Shown piece after piece: positions 5,604-6,546 of a DNA stretch of 6,546 nt. Where the stretch lies: positions 1-6,546 of the forward strand of contig DASYQR010000152.1 of NCBI GenBank assembly GCA_036005325.1. The letters run 5' to 3'. The notes under the pieces are model-generated. The model made no database searches. It was given only the letters and a program-made list of their open reading frames with translations, and was not told where the DNA came from. Position numbers and translations under genes: made by a program. Each line of letters opens with the position of its first letter. Within the stretch, counting starts at the first letter, position 1. This stretch comes from SCTG01 sp036005325 (lineage in GTDB: Bacteria; Nitrospirota; Nitrospiria; Nitrospirales; NS-4).

Positions 5604-5687
5604 TCAGTAGCCGGAATTACAGCCGGCGATGCCGACGAGGACGAGCAGGAGTCCGCAGACCCACGAGAAACTGGACAACGGTTTCAT
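5604..5687 (-). CDS. tiny lipoprotein precursor (27 residues)
   Basis: A very small gene. The product has a KP n-region, a hydrophobic core (VCGLLLVLVG) and a lipobox IAGC with Cys at residue 23. Only CNSGY would remain after cleavage and lipidation. The gene is supported by a strong ribosome binding site (GGAGGAGGG, ending 8 bases before ATG) and by tight spacing: its ATG is 5 bases after the stop of the upstream 100-residue gene, whose last codons form that ribosome binding site. Entericidin-like and other small lipoproteins have similar precursors but longer mature parts. The function is unknown; it could be an envelope lipopeptide. Confidence 0.6.
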   Translation of the reverse strand: MKPLSSFSWVCGLLLVLVGIAGCNSGY

Positions 5688-5692
5688 ATTTC

Positions 5693-5995
5693 TCACCCTC
5701 CTCCAACCGGGCGAAACGCGATGTCGACAGTCTGATTGCCGATCTTCGCCTGGGATTCGCCCCACTGGTATAAAAACTTCTGGGTTCCGGGACCATCCGG
5801 AATGGTGATTTCGACAATGTATTTCGGTGAAGTCAGCGTGACAAGTTTGCCTTTTCGTTCGATCTTGATGGGGCAGCCCGTCGCCTCGAGAGTGAAGACC
5901 TGCTCCTCTGTGGCGGAGACTTCTCCGAAGATGAAACAATCCTTGGAAGTTGTCTGCGCGGACAACCATGTCGCCAGCATCGCTTCGAGGAGCAC
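5693..5995 (-). CDS. hypothetical protein, 100 residues
   Basis: Not recognised. The start is well supported: GTG preceded by AAAGGAGGTGA, an almost full match to the anti-Shine-Dalgarno, 7 bases from GGAGG. The N-terminus (MLLEAMLATWLSAQ) is mildly hydrophobic but lacks a basic n-region, so export is uncertain. The rest looks like alternating beta strands (FTLEATGCPIKIE, GKLVTLTSPKYIVEITIP, KFLYQWGE, QTVDIAFRP) with cysteines at 20 and 41, suggesting a small beta-sandwich or barrel. It is the first gene of the minus-strand run, is translationally coupled to the tiny lipoprotein gene, and is divergent from the RlmL-like gene. Confidence 0.75.
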   Translation of the reverse strand: MLLEAMLATWLSAQTTSKDCFIFGEVSATEEQVFTLEATGCPIKIERKGKLVTLTSPKYIVEITIPDGPGTQKFLYQWGESQAKIGNQTVDIAFRPVGGG

Positions 5996-6001
5996 GGCGT
6001 C

Positions 6002-6021
6002 ACCTCCTTTTATGTGGAGGT
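6002..6021. promoter_or_regulatory. back-to-back Shine-Dalgarno inverted repeat in the divergent spacer
   Basis: ACCTCC (6002-6007) and GGAGGT (6016-6021) are a perfect 6-bp inverted repeat with an 8-base loop. On the minus strand the first arm is the ribosome binding site of the 100-residue gene. On the plus strand the second arm is a ribosome binding site for the mini-ORF at 6028. Each transcript could therefore fold and mask its own site. The 51-base spacer also holds CATAAT on the minus strand (6030-6025), a possible -10 without a clear -35. Confidence 0.5.
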
Positions 6022-6027
6022 CTTATT

Positions 6028-6036
6028 ATGGCATAA
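6028..6036 (+). other. two-codon mini-ORF (ATG GCA TAA) ahead of the RlmL-like gene
   Basis: ATG GCA TAA is placed exactly 7 bases after GGAGG (6016-6020). Its stop lies 10 bases before the ATG of the methyltransferase gene, which has only a weak AAGTGA of its own. The layout could recruit ribosomes that then reinitiate downstream, or stall them. Only position and spacing support it. Confidence 0.35.
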
Positions 6037-6046
6037 GTGAACTGCT

Positions 6047-6546
6047 ATGGATATGCAACACCAGATTTTCTTCGCACCATGCCCACGCGGGCTGGAAGAT
6101 GTGCTGTGCGCCGAGCTGGAGCAATTGGGTGCGCAGACCGTCGTCGCCACGCCCGGCGGGGCCGGCTTTGCCGGCCCCTTTGCCCTCTGCTACAGGATCA
6201 ACCTGGAATCCCGGATCGCCAGCCGTGTTCTGTGGCGGGTCTTTCACGGCTCCTACCAAGATGAGCAGGACCTGTATCGGGCCGCGCGGGAGTTGCCTTG
6301 GCGCGACTGGTTCGCCGCCCGCCGCACGATCAAGGTCAAGGTCAGCGCGCAGCACTGTCCGCTCAAGAGCCTGGATTTCGTCACGCTCAGGATCAAGGAC
6401 GCAGTCTGCGATCAATTCCGTGAGACCACCGGGTCTCGCCCCAGCGTGGATACCCGTCAGCCGGACATCCGCATCGATGCCTTTCTGGATCACCAGGATG
6501 TCACCCTGTACCTCGATACCTCGGGCGAGGCGCTCTTCAAGCGCGG
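6047..6546 (+). CDS. rlmL: RlmL-like THUMP class I SAM-dependent RNA methyltransferase (N-terminal part)
   Basis: The frame is open from ATG 6047 to the window end (166 codons) and is cut there. The N-terminus FFAPCPRGLEDVLCAELEQLGA matches the start of E. coli RlmL ([21 protein letters not shown]). The THUMP domain follows (about 45-155), with SRIASRVLWRV, DLYRAARELPW, TLRIKDAVCDQFR, RPSVDTRQPDIRIDAFL and YLDTSGEALFKRG, each lining up with E. coli RlmL. The family (COG0116) methylates guanosine N2 in 23S rRNA, G2445 in E. coli. The catalytic SAM-binding domain lies beyond the window, so the exact target is inferred; whether a RlmK domain is fused cannot be seen. An in-frame stop at 6038-6040 fixes the start at 6047 or 6053. 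It is preceded by a mini-ORF and diverges from the minus-strand genes. Confidence 0.9.
   Translation, partial: MDMQHQIFFAPCPRGLEDVLCAELEQLGAQTVVATPGGAGFAGPFALCYRINLESRIASRVLWRVFHGSYQDEQDLYRAARELPWRDWFAARRTIKVKVSAQHCPLKSLDFVTLRIKDAVCDQFRETTGSRPSVDTRQPDIRIDAFLDHQDVTLYLDTSGEALFKR

Noticed and set aside
5688..5969. Longer 121-codon frame ending with the tiny lipoprotein sequence.
   Set aside because: The upstream part is antisense-like, His/Arg-rich sequence overlapping the 100-residue gene in another frame. Only the last 27 codons have a ribosome binding site and signal peptide.
6026..6493. Minus-strand open frame of 155 codons, and a plus-strand 75-codon frame at 6037-6264.
   Set aside because: Both lie in other frames of the RlmL-like gene, which matches E. 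coli RlmL over the full visible length.

Overview
The window is GC-rich bacterial DNA with tightly packed genes, many GTG starts and strong GGAGG ribosome binding sites. No rRNA, tRNA, insertion sequence, CRISPR array or phage gene is visible. The gene set (YihY/BrkB membrane protein, glycine-rich RRM protein, Xth, BaiN/RdsA flavoprotein, RlmL-like methyltransferase, several small lipoproteins) is chromosomal core and housekeeping material. The style of the proteins, especially the small basic protein ending in a GEDPDLAG..PGPQP-type tail next to an RRM gene, suggests a Nitrospira-like (Nitrospirota) or similar Gram-negative bacterium. That taxonomic guess rests on general resemblance only.

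Layout: a plus-strand YihY/BrkB membrane protein (1-864) converges on a long run of nine minus-strand genes. Reading that run from its upstream end at the right: a 100-residue unknown protein (5995-5693); a 27-residue lipoprotein precursor (5687-5604) coupled to it; a secreted unknown protein (5537-4797); a BaiN/RdsA-type flavoprotein (4791-3535); exonuclease III (3538-2756), whose start overlaps the flavoprotein stop by ATGA; a 246-base leader/intergenic region; an RRM-type RNA-binding protein (2509-2174) with its terminator; a small basic protein (about 2138-1869); and two adjacent lipoproteins, one with a carboxypeptidase-regulatory-like domain (1776-1243) and one BamE-like (1226-870). On the far right an RlmL-like THUMP methyltransferase starts on the plus strand at 6047 and runs off the window. 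It is divergent from the minus-strand run, with only 51 bases between the two start codons.

Functional themes: RNA handling (RRM protein, RlmL-like rRNA methyltransferase, and a flavoprotein whose E. coli homologue is reported to be an rRNA dihydrouridine synthase), DNA repair (Xth) and cell envelope (YihY, four exported proteins or lipoproteins). There is no evident defence or mobile system. The most interesting non-coding signals are a compact H-type pseudoknot candidate upstream of the RRM gene (2649-2699), the back-to-back Shine-Dalgarno inverted repeat with a two-codon mini-ORF ahead of the RlmL-like gene (6002-6036), and the small basic protein whose only conventional start codons lie inside the upstream gene's terminator.
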